From positions 1 to 34,080 of the forward strand of contig NZ_RAWB01000031.1 of assembly GCF_003612055.1 (NCBI RefSeq): DNA of 34,080 nucleotides, given 5' to 3'. Source of the DNA: Corallococcus llansteffanensis (GTDB taxonomy: Bacteria > Myxococcota > Myxococcia > Myxococcales > Myxococcaceae). The position numbers and the translations under genes are program-made. Below are positions 25,799 through 34,080 of this stretch, piece by piece. The first letter of the stretch is position 1; each line of letters begins with the position of its first letter. Under the pieces are notes generated by a model, which saw only the letters and a list, made by a program, of their open reading frames with translations, had not been told where the DNA came from and searched no databases.

Positions 25799-26767
25799 TC
25801 ACCACTTGAGGTCTTCCTTGCCCTGCGCCTCCAGGGGCTTTTCGCCGGGGCGGGTGACGCCGGACAGGGTGAGGCGCACGGCGCCCAGGTCGATGGCGCC
25901 CACGGCGGCCAGCGGCAGGCGGCGCGCGTCGTCGGTGATCCAGACGTGCACGTCGCGCGTCTGGGACGGCCGGTCCAGGCGCACGGCGGTGCCGGCCAGG
26001 TGCCAGGCCTCGAACTCGCCCAGGGGCAGCGACACGTGCTCGCGCTCCACCACGGTGGCCGTCAGGCGCCACATGCGGCGGATGCCGTACACGTCGAAGC
26101 ACACCGGCAGGTCCTTCTTCAGGGGCAGCTGGCGGATGAGGTAGATGGCGCCCGCCACGTCCAGGCCGTCCTTGTCGAACGTGTAGTTGAACTGGCCCTT
26201 GGGCCTGTCCCCGAACTGGTAGTCCACCTTGACGGAGCGGTCCTGCGCTCCGAAGTCCACGTTCACCTTGCGGCGCTGCTCGTTCTCCACCGCGTCCTCG
26301 GTGTAGCGCGAGGGGCGCAGCGTGCGCGGGTGCAGGTAGCTCACCGCGCTGCCGCGCACCCGGCGCACCTTGGAGAACAGGGTGTTGGTCTGCGCCTCCA
26401 CCAGCACCGGCAGCGCGCCGTTGGCGGGACGCTGCACGCGCATGGTGAGCTTGCCCGCCTTGGCGCCCATGGCGTCCAGGTCGAACTCCAGCAGCTCCCC
26501 GGGCTTGAACGCGAGCGGCGTGCGCAGCGTGGGCAGGCCCTGGTCGCATGGCTTCACCGCGACGGCGGGCTCGTTGGGCGGCGCGGGGGCCATCGCGTCC
26601 CCGGTGTTGCCGGCGGGTTCGGCGGACGTCCCGGCGTCGGACGGGTCCGTCTGGGCCCGCAGGACGGAGGGCATGGTGAAGGAGGGGGCCTGCTGGGCCC
26701 GGGCGGGAGTGGCGCTGACGGCGCTGAAGGCGAGGCAGGCCGCGACGAGGGTGCGCATGGAGCTCAT
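25799..26767 (-). CDS. Exported DUF3108 protein, second copy
   Basis: The 322-residue product has a signal peptide (MSSMRTLVAACLAFSAVSATPARAQ), a Pro/Ala-rich spacer to about residue 70 and a DUF3108-like beta domain. The family pattern is visible in LAFKPGELLEFDLDAMGAKAGKLTMRV, TLFSKVRRVRGSAVSYLHPRTLRPSRYTED, KVDYQFGDRPKGQFNYTFDKDGLDVAGAIYLIRQLPL and an end near DVHVWITDDARRLPLAA, each in its place. The function of DUF3108 is unknown; an envelope beta-sheet protein is likely. The ATG at 26767 has GGGAG eight bases upstream; another ATG lies three codons later. It is the third gene of the DUF3108-DUF4091-DUF3108 run, 24 bases after the DUF4091 stop. Confidence 0.85.
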   Translation of the reverse strand: MSSMRTLVAACLAFSAVSATPARAQQAPSFTMPSVLRAQTDPSDAGTSAEPAGNTGDAMAPAPPNEPAVAVKPCDQGLPTLRTPLAFKPGELLEFDLDAMGAKAGKLTMRVQRPANGALPVLVEAQTNTLFSKVRRVRGSAVSYLHPRTLRPSRYTEDAVENEQRRKVNVDFGAQDRSVKVDYQFGDRPKGQFNYTFDKDGLDVAGAIYLIRQLPLKKDLPVCFDVYGIRRMWRLTATVVEREHVSLPLGEFEAWHLAGTAVRLDRPSQTRDVHVWITDDARRLPLAAVGAIDLGAVRLTLSGVTRPGEKPLEAQGKEDLKW

Positions 26768-26791
26768 TCTGCTTTCTCCCAGGGGGAGTGA

Positions 26792-28480
26792 CTACGGGGT
26801 GCCCCCGGAAGTCCGACGTCCGGAGCGCTTCGCTTGTTCAGACGCCTGGCGCTTCACGAGCCGCGCCGTCACTTCCTGGCGCACCTGCTCCCACTCCGCC
26901 GGGTCGCGGGTGATTTCGTGGCCCGAGCGGGCCAGCCGCTTCGCCGCCGCCCGGGCGAAGTCGCCGTCGCCCAGCGTCGTGAGCAGGCGCAGGTATTCGT
27001 AGTCCTCCAACCCGTCACGGAGGTGCTTCAGCCGCAGCGACAGCACCGGCTGGTGCTCGCTGCCCCCCAGCTTCGCGGGCGTGCCCGGGTAGAAGAGGGT
27101 GCCGTCGCCGTTGCCGCCGAACTCGAAGAGGTCCGTCCAGACATCCTTCTTCGTGTTGTAGGCGAAGACGGTGTCGAAATAGAGCTCGCCGTCCACGCCG
27201 CTGGAGAAGGCCAGCACGCCCATGGCCCGGTTGAGCGGGGCGGGGGCGTCCACCATGTACGAGGCCCAGTCGCTGTAGGCCCGGTCCAGCGCCGCGTCCG
27301 GGGGCGGGCCGCCGGTACAGCCGTGCGAGTTGCAGCTCTGGTACCACCACACCTTCGCGCGCGGCGGCAGGCGCGTGCGCACCGTCGCGGTGTTCGCCAC
27401 CGCGCGGCACGTCTGCGGGCCCTCGCGCGGGTAGAAGCAGTTGAGCGTGGGCGTGAGGATGTCCGCCGAGCCCTGGAGCGCCGGATCCAACGGCGAGGTG
27501 ACGAGCACCGGGATGCGGCCCGCGGCGCGCACGCGCTGGGACTGCGCCTTCACCAGCGGCACGTCCTCCGGCTTGGGTTCGTCCTTGGCGTAGAAGAAGA
27601 GCTGCGTGGGCCAGCCCTTGTCCGCGAAGTGCTGCTGGAAGGCGCGGTAGTACGCCGTCTTCTCCGCGTCCGTGGAGGCCTTCTTGTTGTCGCGCACGTC
27701 GGTCGTGGTGAAGCGCGCGCCGGAGGGCAGCAGGCTGCCGTCGAGGAAGGGCCCAAGCTCCGCGTCGTACGCGGTCCAGTCCAGCACCGCGCGGCCGTCC
27801 TGGAACTTCACCGGCGGCGGGTCCATGCCCATGCCGTGCGCGCTCACCCGGTGCTCCAGGAGCGCCTTGCCGTACGCGCGCAGCAGCGCTTTCGCCTCCG
27901 CGGAGTCGGCCGCGATGCCGTGCCCCTTCGCGATGCTGTAGAGCGAGATGCCGAAGCTGTTGGGCAGCGACGACGTGGCCGGGATTTCGAACGGCTGCAC
28001 CTCCACGGTGAACGGCACCGCGGGCAGGTCCTTGCCGTCCGCCGCCGCGCTCAGGCTCCCGGTATAGGTGCCCGCGGCCTGCTTCAGCGGCACGCACACC
28101 TCCACGTAGACGACCGTGGGGTGCTGGGGATTGCCGGGCGCCGACAGCGGCACGAGTGCGTCCGGCCACGGGCCCGTCTTCCCCTGGCCGTTGGACGGCG
28201 TCTTCACGTCCAGGTACGCCTCGCGCCACGCGTCCACGGTGAGTGGCGCGCCCGGCCCCTTGAGGGCCAGGGGCTTCATCGTCACCCGGGTGACGCCCCG
28301 GGGAAGCACCACCTGCGTGGCCTCGCACTCGCCGCGCGCCACGCTCAGGCGGGCCTGGGCCGCGCCCTTCGGCGTCGCGTCTGGGCGCACCTTCACCAGG
28401 GGCGACACCACCGTCGGTCCACCCGGCGCGGCCGAAAGCACCGCCACCGCCCACGCCCAACCCACCACGCCCATGGCCAT
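26792..28480 (-). CDS. Exported DUF4091 / GH123-like protein
   Basis: The 562-residue product has an N-terminal signal peptide (MAMGVVGWAWAVAVLSAAPG), an N-terminal beta domain (about 25-165) and a TIM-barrel-like domain. The adjacent acids Asp300-Glu301 in FFYAKDEP match the catalytic Asp-Glu pair of GH123 N-acetylgalactosaminidases and the DUF4091 family. Further marks are GELYFDTVFAYN, GNGDGTLFYPG and the C-terminal LRLKHLRDGLEDYEYL, all characteristic of DUF4091. This suggests a glycoside hydrolase acting on amino sugars in the periplasm or outside, but the substrate is not shown. The start at 28480 has GGGGAAGG upstream. It lies between two DUF3108 genes with 24-base gaps, so one transcript is likely. 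Confidence 0.88.
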   Translation of the reverse strand: MAMGVVGWAWAVAVLSAAPGGPTVVSPLVKVRPDATPKGAAQARLSVARGECEATQVVLPRGVTRVTMKPLALKGPGAPLTVDAWREAYLDVKTPSNGQGKTGPWPDALVPLSAPGNPQHPTVVYVEVCVPLKQAAGTYTGSLSAAADGKDLPAVPFTVEVQPFEIPATSSLPNSFGISLYSIAKGHGIAADSAEAKALLRAYGKALLEHRVSAHGMGMDPPPVKFQDGRAVLDWTAYDAELGPFLDGSLLPSGARFTTTDVRDNKKASTDAEKTAYYRAFQQHFADKGWPTQLFFYAKDEPKPEDVPLVKAQSQRVRAAGRIPVLVTSPLDPALQGSADILTPTLNCFYPREGPQTCRAVANTATVRTRLPPRAKVWWYQSCNSHGCTGGPPPDAALDRAYSDWASYMVDAPAPLNRAMGVLAFSSGVDGELYFDTVFAYNTKKDVWTDLFEFGGNGDGTLFYPGTPAKLGGSEHQPVLSLRLKHLRDGLEDYEYLRLLTTLGDGDFARAAAKRLARSGHEITRDPAEWEQVRQEVTARLVKRQASEQAKRSGRRTSGGTP

Positions 28481-28504
28481 GCCTTCCCCTGCTGGTGGAC
28501 GACC

Positions 28505-29311
28505 TCAGTCGCCCGAATTGTCCGCGCGGGCCACCGCCACCGCGCGGCCCGGCTTGTAGTCCGTCATCTCCACCACCATGGCGCCCAGCGCGAAGTCCGC
28601 CTCCATGCGCACCGGCACGTGGCGGGGGTCCGTGGTGAAGTGCGCGACCAGGTCCCGCTTGGACTCCAGGTTGCCGCCGAACTCGGTGTGCACGCGCACG
28701 CGGAAGGTGTCGCGGGAGCCCATCGGGGTGGTCAGCGTCTCGCGGCCCTCCACCGTGGCGCTCATCGTGAAATGCCTGCTGCCGGTGAACACGGGGTACG
28801 TGTACGTCGTGCCCACCGTCAGGTCCTTGTTCCTCAGCGCGAACGCCGCGCCCGTCATGTCCATCGTGCCGTCGGGCAGCTCGTGGTTCGTCTCGCGCGG
28901 CGGGTCGCTCTCCTTCTGCTTGATGACCTTCGCGCTCTTGCTGTCCGCCGTGAGCTGGATGCGCTGACGCCGCCGCTTGCGGTTCTCCTCCGAGTGCAGG
29001 TCGCTGCCCGTCACCCGCTGGGCCGAGGCGTCCCAGTACGACACGTAGCGGCTCTTGATGGGATAGACGCCGACGAGGTCGTCGGACTTCGCCAGCGCCA
29101 CGATGGGCCACACGCTCTGGCCCCACTGCGTCATGGGCGCGCCCACGGTCACCGTCGCGCTGCCCGCCGTCAGCCCCAGGTACTTCACCCGGTACTGGGC
29201 CTGCTCACCCGGGCCGAACGCCGCCGCGGCGGGCTCCTGGGCGTGCGCGAGCGCGGACCCCATGAGTCCGACCATCGCCGCCGTGAACCCCCACCTGGAC
29301 AGACTGCGCAT
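28505..29311 (-). CDS. Exported DUF3108 protein, first copy
   Basis: The 268-residue product has a signal peptide (MRSLSRWGFTAAMVGLMGSALAHAQ) and a full DUF3108-like domain: FGPGEQAQYRVKYLGLTAGSATVTV, YPIKSRYVSYWDASAQRVTGS, MTGAAFALRNKDLTVGTTYTYPVFTGSRH and FTTDPRHVPVRMEADFALGAMVVEM, quoted in pieces. This is closer to the family core than the second copy and lacks its Pro/Ala-rich spacer. Function unknown; envelope beta protein inferred. It heads the three-gene run. The GGGAG before the ATG at 29311 supports the start. The promoter probably lies in the 310-base divergent gap to the zinc-ribbon gene. Confidence 0.88.
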   Translation of the reverse strand: MRSLSRWGFTAAMVGLMGSALAHAQEPAAAAFGPGEQAQYRVKYLGLTAGSATVTVGAPMTQWGQSVWPIVALAKSDDLVGVYPIKSRYVSYWDASAQRVTGSDLHSEENRKRRRQRIQLTADSKSAKVIKQKESDPPRETNHELPDGTMDMTGAAFALRNKDLTVGTTYTYPVFTGSRHFTMSATVEGRETLTTPMGSRDTFRVRVHTEFGGNLESKRDLVAHFTTDPRHVPVRMEADFALGAMVVEMTDYKPGRAVAVARADNSGD

Positions 29312-29621
29312 CGGGTGTGCTCCCTTGCTTGCAAGTTAGGTGGCCGGCCCGCCCAAGCCAACCGTGCACCGCAACCGCTCCCACCACCGGACATTTCCGG
29401 GACGGCCCGGCACTCCGGGCATTCAAAAGCCGTCCGGCCGCCCCCCAGGCGTTCCAGCGAAGGCCCGTTGCTGGACGAAAGCGGGGGGCCCAGGGGTACA
29501 CGCGCGGACCGGCTGCTGACAAATGGGCGACAGTTCGTCGCGCCCGCCTGCATGCCCAGCGGGATGGGGCGGAGGCTGGTAGCGTTCGAGTTCGTCTCGC
29601 CCCGTTTCGGAGCCACCGCCC
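29312..29621. other. Divergent intergenic region with nested inverted repeats
   Basis: This 310-base gap holds the promoters of the DUF3108 operon (minus) and the zinc-ribbon gene (plus). The clearest structure is a 9-bp stem with one bulged G: CCGGGACGGC (29397-29406) and GCCGTCCGG (29429-29437). An alternative inner hairpin, GCCCGG-CACT-CCGGGC, lies at 29405-29420. I find no convincing -35/-10 pair, sigma-54 element or small ORF with good coding signs. Confidence 0.5.
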
Positions 29622-29843
29622 ATGTCCAACGACTTCCAGTTCGACGACGACGACTTCGCGAAGGAGGCCGGCGCCGCCAGCGGCAGCCGCATCTTCAAAG
29701 AGTTCGACTGTCCCGGTTGTGACGCCCACAACCCGGTGGACGACACGTTCACCGACGGGGAGGAGCTGCGCTGCAACTACTGCGGCTGCGAGTTCCTGGC
29801 CCGCGTCAACTCCGAGGGCCGGCTCAAGCTCAAGGCGGTTTGA
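29622..29843 (+). CDS. Small zinc-ribbon protein
   Basis: The 73-residue product starts MSNDFQFDDDDFAKEAG, a very acidic N-terminus, and then carries two CxxC pairs, CPGC (30-33) and CNYC (51-54), with a further Cys56. This is a single zinc-ribbon of the kind seen in small nucleic-acid- or protein-binding factors. The acidic stretch argues against direct DNA binding on its own, so a protein partner is possible. No signal peptide. I do not recognise a specific family. The CGGAG before the ATG is an acceptable Shine-Dalgarno. It converges on the yggS-family gene with a 19-base gap. Confidence 0.75.
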   Translation: MSNDFQFDDDDFAKEAGAASGSRIFKEFDCPGCDAHNPVDDTFTDGEELRCNYCGCEFLARVNSEGRLKLKAV

Positions 29844-29872
29844 GCGCCCGGAGGGCCCCGCCTCAGGGGCGC
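29844..29872. terminator. Inverted repeat between convergent genes
   Basis: GCGCCC (29844-29849) and GGGCGC (29867-29872) form the arms, with a 17-base GC-rich centre. It begins right after the zinc-ribbon stop and includes the stop of the yggS-family gene. No T-tract. Bidirectional termination is inferred. Confidence 0.35.
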
Positions 29873-30534
29873 TCGCCGAAGATGGCGGTCCCCACGCGCA
29901 CGACGGTGGCGCCCTCCTGGATGGCCTGCTCGAAGTCGTGCGTGGTGCCCATGGAGAGCGCTGTCAGCGCATGGGCCCGGGCCAGCTCGCGCAGCAGGGC
30001 GAAGCCCTCGCGCATCCGCGCCACGTCGTCCGTGGGCGGCGGCAGCGCCATCAGCCCCACCGGCTGGAGGTTCGGCAGCGCGCGCACCTGCACGAGGAAG
30101 TCCCCCAGCGCTTCAGGGGCCAGCCCATGCTTGGTGTCCTCCGCGCCCAGGTTCACCTCCACGTAGCAGGGCAGGGGGGAGGCGCCTTCGCGCCGCTTCG
30201 ACAGCTCGGCCGCGATCTCCGGCCGGTCCAGCGCGTGGAAGGCGTGCGCGACGCGGGCCACGTACTTCACCTTGTTGGTCTGCAGCGCGCCAATGGCGTG
30301 CCAGCGCAGGCCGTCCAGGTCCGCGAGCTCCACGGCCTTGTCACGCAGCTCCTGGGCGTAGTTCTCCCCGAAGTCGCGCTGCCCGGCCGCGTACGCCTCG
30401 CGGATGAGCGCCGCGGGCTTGAGCTTGGACACCGCCACCAGCGTCACCGACGCTTCGGGCCGCCCCGCGCTCGCGCAGGCCTTCGCCACGCGCTCGCGCA
30501 CCCGCGCGAGGTTGTCCGCCACGGAGCCGCTCAT
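29863..30534 (-). CDS. YggS/PROSC-family PLP-binding protein
   Basis: The 223-residue product is a pyridoxal-phosphate homeostasis protein of the YggS/PROSC family, a cytoplasmic TIM-barrel that binds PLP without known enzyme activity. Motifs are VAVSKLKP with the PLP lysine, [52 protein letters not shown] and the C-terminal phosphate-binding [16 protein letters not shown]. The usual 'MGMS.D' is MGTTHD here, a mild variation. The ATG overlaps the maf stop as ATGA, so translation is coupled. The gene is usually near proC or pilT in other bacteria, so the pairing with maf is a context difference. Family assignment is firm. Confidence 0.95.
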   Translation of the reverse strand: MSGSVADNLARVRERVAKACASAGRPEASVTLVAVSKLKPAALIREAYAAGQRDFGENYAQELRDKAVELADLDGLRWHAIGALQTNKVKYVARVAHAFHALDRPEIAAELSKRREGASPLPCYVEVNLGAEDTKHGLAPEALGDFLVQVRALPNLQPVGLMALPPPTDDVARMREGFALLRELARAHALTALSMGTTHDFEQAIQEGATVVRVGTAIFGERP

Positions 30535-31139
30535 GCGGGGCTCCCGGAGGGGCGGGGAGCCTGCCACGGCAGGGGGACCCCTGCCTGCGCGAGCAGGGCC
30601 AGCGTCTCGCCCAGCGGCAGGCCGATGACGTTGGTGGGGCTGCCCTCCACGGAGGCGACGAGGAAGCCGCCCTTGCCCTGGATGGCGTAGGCGCCTGCCT
30701 TGTCCAGGGGCTCGCCCGTGTCCGCGTACCAGGCGATCTCCTCCTGGGAGAGCGCGCGGAACGTCACCTGCGTGCGGACCACCTGGGAGGCCTGGGCGCG
30801 GCCCGCGACCGCGATGCCGGTGAAGACCTCGTGCGTGCGGCCGGACAGCTGGCCCAGCATGGCGCGCGCCTCCTGGGCGTCCCGGGGCTTGCCCAGCAGG
30901 TCCGACCCCAGGGCCACCGTGGTGTCGGCGGCCAGGACCCACGCGTCCGGATGGCGGGCGGCCACGGTCCGGGCTTTTTCCACCGCGAGCCGGTGCACGT
31001 AGTTTCGCGCAATTTCTCCGGCCGTCGGCGTTTCATCGATATCCGCTGCCGCCACGGTGAAGCGAAGACCCAGTTGGGCCAATAAATCCTTGCGCCGGGG
31101 CGATGCGGAGGCGAGAACGAGCAAAGAGGTTGGATCCAT
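30531..31139 (-). CDS. maf: Maf-family nucleotide pyrophosphatase
   Basis: The 202-residue product belongs to the Maf family, which hydrolyses non-canonical or modified nucleoside triphosphates to monophosphates. Seen motifs are [16 protein letters not shown] at the N-terminus, the DIDE acidic pair, [16 protein letters not shown] with the catalytic Asp, and the C-terminal [26 protein letters not shown] (in parts). Which subfamily (dTTP/UTP or m7GTP) it belongs to cannot be settled here. The ATG at 31139 begins the conserved N-terminus; longer frames overlap the divergent GGDEF gene. It precedes the yggS-family gene in an operon through the ATGA overlap and is divergent from the GGDEF gene. 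Confidence 0.93.
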   Translation of the reverse strand: MDPTSLLVLASASPRRKDLLAQLGLRFTVAAADIDETPTAGEIARNYVHRLAVEKARTVAARHPDAWVLAADTTVALGSDLLGKPRDAQEARAMLGQLSGRTHEVFTGIAVAGRAQASQVVRTQVTFRALSQEEIAWYADTGEPLDKAGAYAIQGKGGFLVASVEGSPTNVIGLPLGETLALLAQAGVPLPWQAPRPSGSPA

Positions 31140-31141
31140 GG

Positions 31142-31163
31142 GCGAGTGCCTGTCGCGACTCGC
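31142..31163. promoter_or_regulatory. Inverted repeat in the maf/GGDEF divergent gap
   Basis: GCGAGT (31142-31147) and ACTCGC (31158-31163) are a perfect 6-base inverted repeat with a 10-base centre, in the 60-base gap between the two divergent starts. It could be an operator serving both genes, or chance in GC-rich DNA. Confidence 0.3.
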
Positions 31164-31199
31164 GGGCCTTAGCAGACTTGCGCTCCAGAGGGCACCCCG

Positions 31200-32291
31200 A
31201 TGAACCCCGCGGACCTCCTGTCGGCCATGAAGCGGACAGTGGAGCAACTGGCCGCCTTCAATGAGATGGCCAAGGCGCTGACCTCCACACTGGAGCTGCG
31301 CGAAGTCCTCACGCTCGTGATGCAGAAGGTCAGCGCGCTGCTCAGGCCGCGCAACTGGTCTCTCATCCTCCAAGACGAGCGCAGCGGGAAGCTGTACTTC
31401 GAAATCGCCGTGGGCGAGGGCGCTGAAGCGCTCAAGGGCCTGCAGCTCAACCCCGGGGAAGGCATCGCCGGGGCGGTGTTCGCCTCCGGCACCGCGCGGC
31501 TCGTCCACGACGTGGGCGGCGACCCCAGCTTCGCGCCCCGCTTCGACGAGGCCTCCGCCTTCCACACCCGCTCCCTGCTCGCCGTGCCCCTGGTGGCGCG
31601 CGAGCGGGTGCTGGGCGTGATTGAGCTGGTCAACGGCCCCACCGAGCCGACCTTCACGCCCGAGGACCTCACCACCCTCACGGCCATCGCGGACTACGCG
31701 GCCATCGCCATCGAGAACGCGCGCAACTTCCGCCGCGTGCAGGAGCTCACCATCACCGACGAGCACACCGGCTGCTTCAACGCGCGGCACCTGCGCGCGC
31801 AACTGGAGCAGGAGGTGAAGCGCTCGGCGCGCTTCCGCCACCCGCTGTCGCTCGTGTTCCTGGACCTGGACCACTTCAAGTCCATCAATGACAGGCACGG
31901 CCACCTCGTGGGCAGCGCGACGCTCAAGGAGGTGGGGGACGTGCTCATCAGCCTGGGCCGCCACAACCTGGACGCCGTCTTCCGCTACGGCGGTGACGAG
32001 TTCGCGGTGATGCTCATCGAAACGGACATCGCGGGCGCCCAGGTCATCGCCCAGCGCATCTGCGAGGCGTTCCGCGGCCACCGCTTCCTGCGCGAGCAGG
32101 GGCTGGACGTGTCGCTCACCGCGAGCGTCGGCGTGGCGTCCTTCCCGGACCACGCCACGTCCGCCACGGACCTCATCCGCGCGGCGGACTTCGCCATGTA
32201 CGCGGCCAAGGGCCAGGGCCGTGACGGCATCGCCGTCGCCGAACGCACGACGGGCGAAGAGGCCCCCACGGAGGTCCCCTTCGCCCGCTGA
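31200..32291 (+). CDS. GAF-GGDEF diguanylate cyclase
   Basis: The 363-residue product has an N-terminal helix, a GAF sensor domain (about 20-175: [38 protein letters not shown]) and a GGDEF domain (about 185-345). The domain keeps [32 protein letters not shown] and an intact GGDEF (264-268), so it should make c-di-GMP from two GTP. The inhibitory site that normally reads RxxD five residues before GGDEF is HNLD (255-258) here, so product inhibition is probably reduced. There is no membrane segment, so the protein is cytoplasmic and the GAF ligand is unknown. In myxobacteria c-di-GMP controls motility, exopolysaccharide and development. Divergent from maf. Confidence 0.95.
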   Translation: MNPADLLSAMKRTVEQLAAFNEMAKALTSTLELREVLTLVMQKVSALLRPRNWSLILQDERSGKLYFEIAVGEGAEALKGLQLNPGEGIAGAVFASGTARLVHDVGGDPSFAPRFDEASAFHTRSLLAVPLVARERVLGVIELVNGPTEPTFTPEDLTTLTAIADYAAIAIENARNFRRVQELTITDEHTGCFNARHLRAQLEQEVKRSARFRHPLSLVFLDLDHFKSINDRHGHLVGSATLKEVGDVLISLGRHNLDAVFRYGGDEFAVMLIETDIAGAQVIAQRICEAFRGHRFLREQGLDVSLTASVGVASFPDHATSATDLIRAADFAMYAAKGQGRDGIAVAERTTGEEAPTEVPFAR

Positions 32292-32293
32292 AG

Positions 32294-32305
32294 ACAGCGT
32301 GCTGT
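32294..32305 (+). terminator. Short palindrome after the GGDEF gene
   Basis: ACAGC-GT-GCTGT follows the GGDEF stop by two bases and lies in the gap to the convergent foldase gene. It is too short for a convincing terminator and has no T-tract. Confidence 0.2.
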
Positions 32306-32313
32306 GAGGCGGA

Positions 32314-33888
32314 CTACCCCGCGGCGCCCAGCACCGAGTCGATGGCCTCGGTGTTGGTGACGACGGTGCCGCTCTTGCGCAGCGACTTGAGGAAGGACTC
32401 CGTCAGCTCGATCTGCTTGGCCTGACGGGCCTGGGTGCGCAGCTCCTCCTTGCGCTTGTCGAAGCCCGCGGTGTCCGGCTTCTCCCGCTCCACCACCTGC
32501 GCGACGACGTGCGCCTCGCCCACGGTGAAGACCTCGTCCAGCGGCTTGGGGCCTGCGGCCTCGAAGGTGGCCTTCACGAGGCCGGGCGCCGGGCCCAGGT
32601 GCGGCACGGAGTCACCCGCCGCGGTGAAGCTGTCCGTCTCCACCGCCTCGGGCTTCGTCTCCGCCTCGAAGCGCAGGAGCGCCGGCTGCTGGCCCGCGGG
32701 CACCGGGAACAGCTCCTTCAGCGACTTGCCGCCCTTCACCGCCGCGAGTGCCTTGTCGGCCTCCGCCTTCGCGAGCCCCTTGGCCTGGTCCTGCTTGTAG
32801 AGGGTGGTGGCGATCTCCCCCTTCACCTCGTCCAGCTTCCGGGCCTGCGCCTCCTTCTTCTCCTCCACCTTCACCAGGTGCACGCCCAGCGGAGACTCCA
32901 CCGGCTGCGTCACCTCACCGGCCTTGAGCGCGAACGCCGCGTTGGCCAGCGTGGGCTCCCACGCGTTGCGCTCCACCCAGCCCAGGTCGCCGCCCTTGAG
33001 CTTCGTGGCGTCGTCCTCGCTGCTGGCCTTCGCCACCGCCGCGAAGTCCTTGCCGGAGTCCAGCTCCTTGCGCAGGCCTTCCGCCTTCGCCTTCGCCTGG
33101 GCCTTCTGCTCGGGCGTGGCGTCCGGGGCCACCTTCACCAGGATCTGCCGCGCGCGGATGCGCTCGGGCACGTTGTAGACGAAGCTGTTGGCGGCGTAGT
33201 AGTCGCTGATCTCCTTCTCGTGCGCCTTCTGGAACTCCGCGAGCTGCGCGGGAGTGGGCGCCGGGACCTTGTCCGCGAACATGGTGGGCAGGAAGCGGGC
33301 GAACACCAGCTTCGCCTGGTTGCCGTCCTTCTCGTAGCGCGCGCGGACCTCGTCGTCCGACACCACGGCGCCCGTGCGCACCACGTCCAGCATCTTCTGG
33401 GCGGCCATCTGGCGGCGCAGCTCGTCCTCGTACTCCTGCGTCGTGCGGCGGTAGAAGTCGCGCAGCACCTGCTGGTAGCGGGTGAAGTCGAACTGGCCCT
33501 CCTTGTTGTGGAAGTCCGTGTTCTGGTGGATGAGCTTGCGCAGCTCCTCATCCGACGGGGTGATGCCATGGCGCTCCGCCGACTGGGCGAGCAGCTCCGC
33601 GTTCACCAGGCGGTCGAGCACCTGCTTGTCCATGCCGAACTGGCGGGCGACCGACTCCGGGATGGGGCTGCCCTGCGAGCGCAGGAAACTCATCTGCCGC
33701 GACCACGCGAGGCTGAAGTCGCGCAGGGGGATCTCCTTGCCGTTCACCACCGCGGCCGCGCCGGCCGTGGGGGCCGCTTCGCCGTAGCTGAACCCGTTGC
33801 TGCCCGGGCCGAACTGGAGCGTGAACACCACGGCGATGCCGATGATGAACAGGAGGGAGAAGACCTTCCGGGGATTCAAACCGTCCAT
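32314..33888 (-). CDS. PpiD/SurA-like periplasmic peptidyl-prolyl isomerase
   Basis: The 524-residue product has a short cytoplasmic N-terminus ([10 protein letters not shown]), one transmembrane helix (about 9-27) and a large periplasmic part, the plan of PpiD. A SurA-N-like helical chaperone region spans about 45-200 ([36 protein letters not shown]). A parvulin domain follows (about 243-345: [44 protein letters not shown] and [10 protein letters not shown], read in parts). It would help fold outer-membrane and periplasmic proteins. The ATG at 33888 is chosen; a GTG at 33897 would add three residues. About 190 bases upstream to the window end hold no other gene. Confidence 0.9.
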   Translation of the reverse strand: MDGLNPRKVFSLLFIIGIAVVFTLQFGPGSNGFSYGEAAPTAGAAAVVNGKEIPLRDFSLAWSRQMSFLRSQGSPIPESVARQFGMDKQVLDRLVNAELLAQSAERHGITPSDEELRKLIHQNTDFHNKEGQFDFTRYQQVLRDFYRRTTQEYEDELRRQMAAQKMLDVVRTGAVVSDDEVRARYEKDGNQAKLVFARFLPTMFADKVPAPTPAQLAEFQKAHEKEISDYYAANSFVYNVPERIRARQILVKVAPDATPEQKAQAKAKAEGLRKELDSGKDFAAVAKASSEDDATKLKGGDLGWVERNAWEPTLANAAFALKAGEVTQPVESPLGVHLVKVEEKKEAQARKLDEVKGEIATTLYKQDQAKGLAKAEADKALAAVKGGKSLKELFPVPAGQQPALLRFEAETKPEAVETDSFTAAGDSVPHLGPAPGLVKATFEAAGPKPLDEVFTVGEAHVVAQVVEREKPDTAGFDKRKEELRTQARQAKQIELTESFLKSLRKSGTVVTNTEAIDSVLGAAG

Positions 33889-34080
33889 TGTCGTCACTTC
33901 ACGGTCGGAAGCGCCCGCGATTCACCCTTGCGGAAGGTCTCGCGGCGCCGTGTTGTTGGTAGCCCGGCCGGTGGGGGATGGACCTGCGTTCCCCCCTCAT
34001 CCGGGCCTTGACTGCCTAGGACAACAGACCGGAAAATGCAAGCGATTCAGAGAGTTTAGCCCACCCCTCTCCCCCCTCTT

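Noticed and set aside
26834-29722. A 962-codon open frame on the plus strand, opposite the DUF4091 and DUF3108 genes
   Set aside because: It is antisense to three well-supported genes, is rich in Arg, His and Ala as expected for the shadow of GC-rich coding DNA, and matches no family.
33898-34080. Possible gene or promoter in the last 183 bases
   Set aside because: I find no convincing coding frame; the stretch holds a somewhat AT-richer patch near 34020-34060 that may belong to a promoter of the foldase gene, but no clear -35/-10 pair.

Overview
The window is chromosomal DNA of a high-GC delta-proteobacterium of the order Myxococcales, most likely Myxococcus, Corallococcus or a close relative. 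This rests on the strong G/C bias at third codon positions, a 164-residue CarD-family protein that reads like myxobacterial CdnL, several FHA and TPR proteins with Ala/Pro-rich linkers, and a DUF507 protein. I see no tRNA, rRNA, CRISPR array, insertion sequence, phage gene or attachment site. The content looks like stable core genome with lineage-specific accessory genes.

Layout. 1-3316 (+): the 3' end of an unrecognised gene, purA, a secreted TPR protein and a small membrane protein with a PH-like tail. 3333-4933 (-): a tail-anchored FHA protein and an outer-membrane beta-barrel. 5122-6324 (+): a lipoprotein with a CBM9-like domain. 6362-9083 (-): comEC and a small overlapping gene. 9272-9766 (+): cdnL, divergent from comEC. 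9872-11629 (-): a membrane FHA protein with tandem repeats and helical C-terminal repeats. 11801-19855 (+): cysS, an M28 peptidase, uvrB, uvrC and a DUF507 gene. 19916-21770 (+): a Pro/Thr-rich unknown and a small helical protein. 21781-25678 (-): a three-gene cluster of outer-membrane porin, imelysin lipoprotein and di-haem oxidoreductase lipoprotein, with a Fur-box-like inverted repeat upstream. 25799-29311 (-): DUF3108, DUF4091 and DUF3108 genes with 24-base gaps. 29622-29843 (+): a small zinc-ribbon protein. 29863-31139 (-): maf and a yggS-family gene sharing an ATGA overlap. 31200-32291 (+): a GAF-GGDEF diguanylate cyclase. 32314-33888 (-): a PpiD/SurA-like foldase.

How the genes work together. 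The best candidate for an under-described system is the porin-imelysin-DHOR cluster at 21781-25729, which looks like an iron-regulated envelope uptake or redox module. The second is the DUF3108-DUF4091-DUF3108 operon, three exported proteins that suggest an envelope or polysaccharide function. Information-processing genes are cysS, uvrB, uvrC, cdnL and comEC. UvrB carries a basic C-terminal tail with an AT-hook-like motif and UvrC carries an acidic tail. Several convergent gene pairs are separated by short GC-rich inverted repeats without T-tracts, which may act as bidirectional terminators.
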